A stretch of DNA of 64,000 nt, taken from an uncultured Aquitalea sp. Lineage in GTDB: Bacteria; Pseudomonadota; Gammaproteobacteria; Burkholderiales; Chromobacteriaceae. The DNA lies in assembly GCF_945957525.1 (NCBI RefSeq), contig NZ_CAMFLA010000019.1, forward strand, positions 1-64,000, written 5' to 3'. Position 1 is the first letter of the stretch; every line of letters starts with the position of its first letter. Under the pieces are notes generated by a model. It was not told the DNA's origin. It saw nothing but the letters and a program-made list of their open reading frames with translations, and searched no databases. The position numbers and the translations under genes were made by a program. Shown piece after piece: positions 62,293 to 64,000 of this stretch.

Positions 62293-64000
62293 TCAGCCTG
62301 CGGTGGACGCAACCTGCGCGTCCACCACGGCCAGCGCCACCATGTTGACGATGCGGCGCACCGAGGAGATCGGCGTCAGAATGTGCACCGGCTTGGCCAT
62401 GCCCATCAGGATGGGGCCGATGGTCACGCCGTCGGAAGCGGAAACACGCAGCAGGTTGTAGCTGATGTTGGCGGCTTCCACATTGGGCATGATCAGCAGG
62501 TTGGCCGAACCCTTGAGGGTGGTGTCCGGCATGGCTTGCGTGCGGATGGCTTCCACCAGCGCGGCGTCGCCCTGCATTTCGCCGTCGATTTCCAGATCCG
62601 GATTCTGCTCGCGGATCAGTTCGAAGGCATCGCGCATTTTTTCCGCCGACGGGGTGTTCAAGGTGCCGAAGCTGGAGTTGGACAGCAGGGCGGCCTTGGG
62701 CACGATGCCGAAACGCTTCATCGAGTTGGCGGCCATGCCGGTGATGGCGGCCAGCTGCTCGGCGTCCGGCGTGGCGTTGACGTAGGTGTCGGTGATGAAG
62801 ATATTGCCGGTCGGCAGGATCAGCGCGTTCATTGCGGCGGCCACCTTGTCCGGGTTGTTGTAACCCAGCACGGTTTCCACAATGTCGAAGTGCTGACGGT
62901 AAGTGCCGTAAGTACCGCAGATCATGGCGTCCGCGTCGCCGCGACGAACCATCAGGGCGCCAATCAGCGTGGTGTTGCCGATCACGCGACGGCGGGCCTG
63001 CTCTTGCGAAACGCCCTTGCGCTTCATCAGCTGGTAGTAGTCTTTCCAGTAGTCGGCAAAGCGCGGGTCGGATTCGTTGTTGACCAGTTCGAAATCCTTG
63101 CCGGCCTCCAGCTTCAGGCCCAGCTTGGCGATGCGCTTTTCAATCACGCTCGGGCGGCCGATCAGAATGGGCTTGGCCAGACCCATCAGCACCAGTTCCT
63201 GAGTGGCGTGCAGCACGCGCTCGTCTTCGCCTTCGGTCAGCACAACGCGCTTGTTGTCCTTCTTGGCCTGGGCGAACACCGGCTTCATGAACAGATTGGT
63301 CTTGTAGACGAACTGTGCCAGTTGGTCGGCGTAGGCGTCGAAGTCCTGGATCGGGCGGGTTGCCACGCCGGATTCCATGGCGGCCTTGGCTACGGCCGGA
63401 GCGATCTTGACGATCAGACGCGGGTCGAACGGTTTCGGAATCACGTATTCCGGGCCGAAGGACAGTTCCTGATCGCCATAGGCGGAAGCCACGACATCGG
63501 ATTGCTCGGCCATGGCCAGATCGGCAATGGCGCGCACGGTGGCCAGCTTCATCTCTTCATTGATGGTGGTGGCGCCCACGTCCAGCGCGCCACGGAAAAT
63601 GAAGGGGAAGCACAGGACGTTGTTGACCTGGTTCGGGTAGTCGGAGCGGCCGGTGCCGATGATGGCGTCCGGGCGGACTTCCTTCACCAGCGGCGGCAGG
63701 ATTTCCGGTTCCGGGTTGGCCATGGCCAGGATCACCGGGTAGGCCGCCATGGATTTCACCATGTCCTGGCTCACCAGCTTGGGACCGGACAGGCCCATGA
63801 AGATGTCCGCGCCCACCATGGCGTCGGCCAGCTTGCGCCAGCCGTTGTCCGCAATGGCGTAACGCTGCTTGGATTCGTCCAGCTTTTCGTCGCGGCCGTG
63901 GAAGATCACGCCCTTGGAGTCGCAGACGGTGATGTTCTCGCGCTTCACGCCCAGGGCTACCAGCAAGTCGAGGCAGGCGATGGCGGCGGCGCCGGCGCCG
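62293..64000 (-). CDS. maeB: NADP-type malic enzyme MaeB (5' end outside window)
   Basis: 569 codons are visible; the N-terminus lies beyond 64000. The visible part starts inside the NAD-binding domain (GAGAAAIACLDLLVALGVKR) and continues into a C-terminal phosphotransacetylase-like domain (about the last 320 residues; VVLTEGEDERVLHATQELVL). This two-part form is MaeB, which decarboxylates malate to pyruvate; the Pta-like part is regulatory and binds acetyl-CoA. A TTGGCCGAA copy occurs at 62501, read as Ser-Ala-Asn. Confidence 0.95.
   Translation of the reverse strand, partial: GAGAAAIACLDLLVALGVKRENITVCDSKGVIFHGRDEKLDESKQRYAIADNGWRKLADAMVGADIFMGLSGPKLVSQDMVKSMAAYPVILAMANPEPEILPPLVKEVRPDAIIGTGRSDYPNQVNNVLCFPFIFRGALDVGATTINEEMKLATVRAIADLAMAEQSDVVASAYGDQELSFGPEYVIPKPFDPRLIVKIAPAVAKAAMESGVATRPIQDFDAYADQLAQFVYKTNLFMKPVFAQAKKDNKRVVLTEGEDERVLHATQELVLMGLAKPILIGRPSVIEKRIAKLGLKLEAGKDFELVNNESDPRFADYWKDYYQLMKRKGVSQEQARRRVIGNTTLIGALMVRRGDADAMICGTYGTYRQHFDIVETVLGYNNPDKVAAAMNALILPTGNIFITDTYVNATPDAEQLAAITGMAANSMKRFGIVPKAALLSNSSFGTLNTPSAEKMRDAFELIREQNPDLEIDGEMQGDAALVEAIRTQAMPDTTLKGSANLLIMPNVEAANISYNLLRVSASDGVTIGPILMGMAKPVHILTPISSVRRIVNMVALAVVDAQVASTAG

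Overview
This is a contiguous piece of a GC-rich (roughly 60-65 % by eye) chromosome. The gene content points to a betaproteobacterium of the order Neisseriales, most likely the Chromobacteriaceae (Chromobacterium/Aquitalea/Vogesella-like). Supporting signs are a Neisseria-type ECF sigma/zinc anti-sigma pair, a single-permease LolCD set, a short MetN without the C-terminal regulatory domain, hpnCDE, a PhaM-like protein and RocR-type sigma-54 control. No phage, insertion sequence, CRISPR array or rRNA was found. The genus is an inference; no marker gene settles it.

Layout. 1-251: tRNA-Ala/Glu/Ala cluster on the minus strand. 381-4882: squalene genes hpnC-hpnD-hpnE, then an SDR-fold protein and a lipoprotein. 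4900-7443: radA, an ECF sigma/anti-sigma pair and a DUF2325 gene behind a Fur box. 7533-11147: an EF-hand protein and a UbiB kinase coupled to a secretin-N-like protein. 11208-16652: NlpC/P60 hydrolase, lolCD, an MscS channel, a FixJ-like regulator and nudB. 16689-20497: chromate transporter, PAP2 phosphatase, rcnA/rcnR. 20712-31076: a mixed stretch with ornithine-cyclodeaminase-like protein, orphan binding protein, AraC/YbiU pair, SRAP, DUF945, ABM protein, degenerate HD-GYP and diguanylate cyclase. 31322-39749: ABC-F protein, MocR/EamA pair, and a sigma-54 module (RocR-like regulator, DDAH, ArcD-like antiporter) for arginine-type substrates. 40158-43278: tricarboxylate cassette (MFS carrier, binding protein, LysR). 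43746-48892: EEP nuclease, metNIQ, two VOC proteins, HD hydrolase. 49041-52696: psuKG pseudouridine catabolism, DJ-1/PfpI protein, a candidate small RNA, GNAT. 52953-64000: chemoreceptor with a decayed paralogue tail, YddA-like ABC exporter, dnaE, flavin reductase, DUF535, PhaM-like protein and the 3' part of maeB.

Regulatory logic is unusually readable. There is a Fur box before DUF2325, an RcnR operator (TACT-N7-AGTA) between rcnR and rcnA, a textbook sigma-54 promoter with inverted upstream sites before the DDAH gene, inverted repeats between mocR and its EamA partner, and a TTTGTTTG-type inverted repeat at the psuK start.

The most striking signal lies outside the genes. The 9-mer TTGGCCGAA (consensus GTTGGCCGAAG) occurs at least 25 times in 64 kb on both strands, against about 0.5 expected from composition by my hand estimate. 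It is read in several frames inside genes, and in two gaps it forms perfect hairpins. This is how DNA-uptake sequences behave in Neisseriaceae and Pasteurellaceae, but the word is unlike any Neisserial DUS dialect I know.
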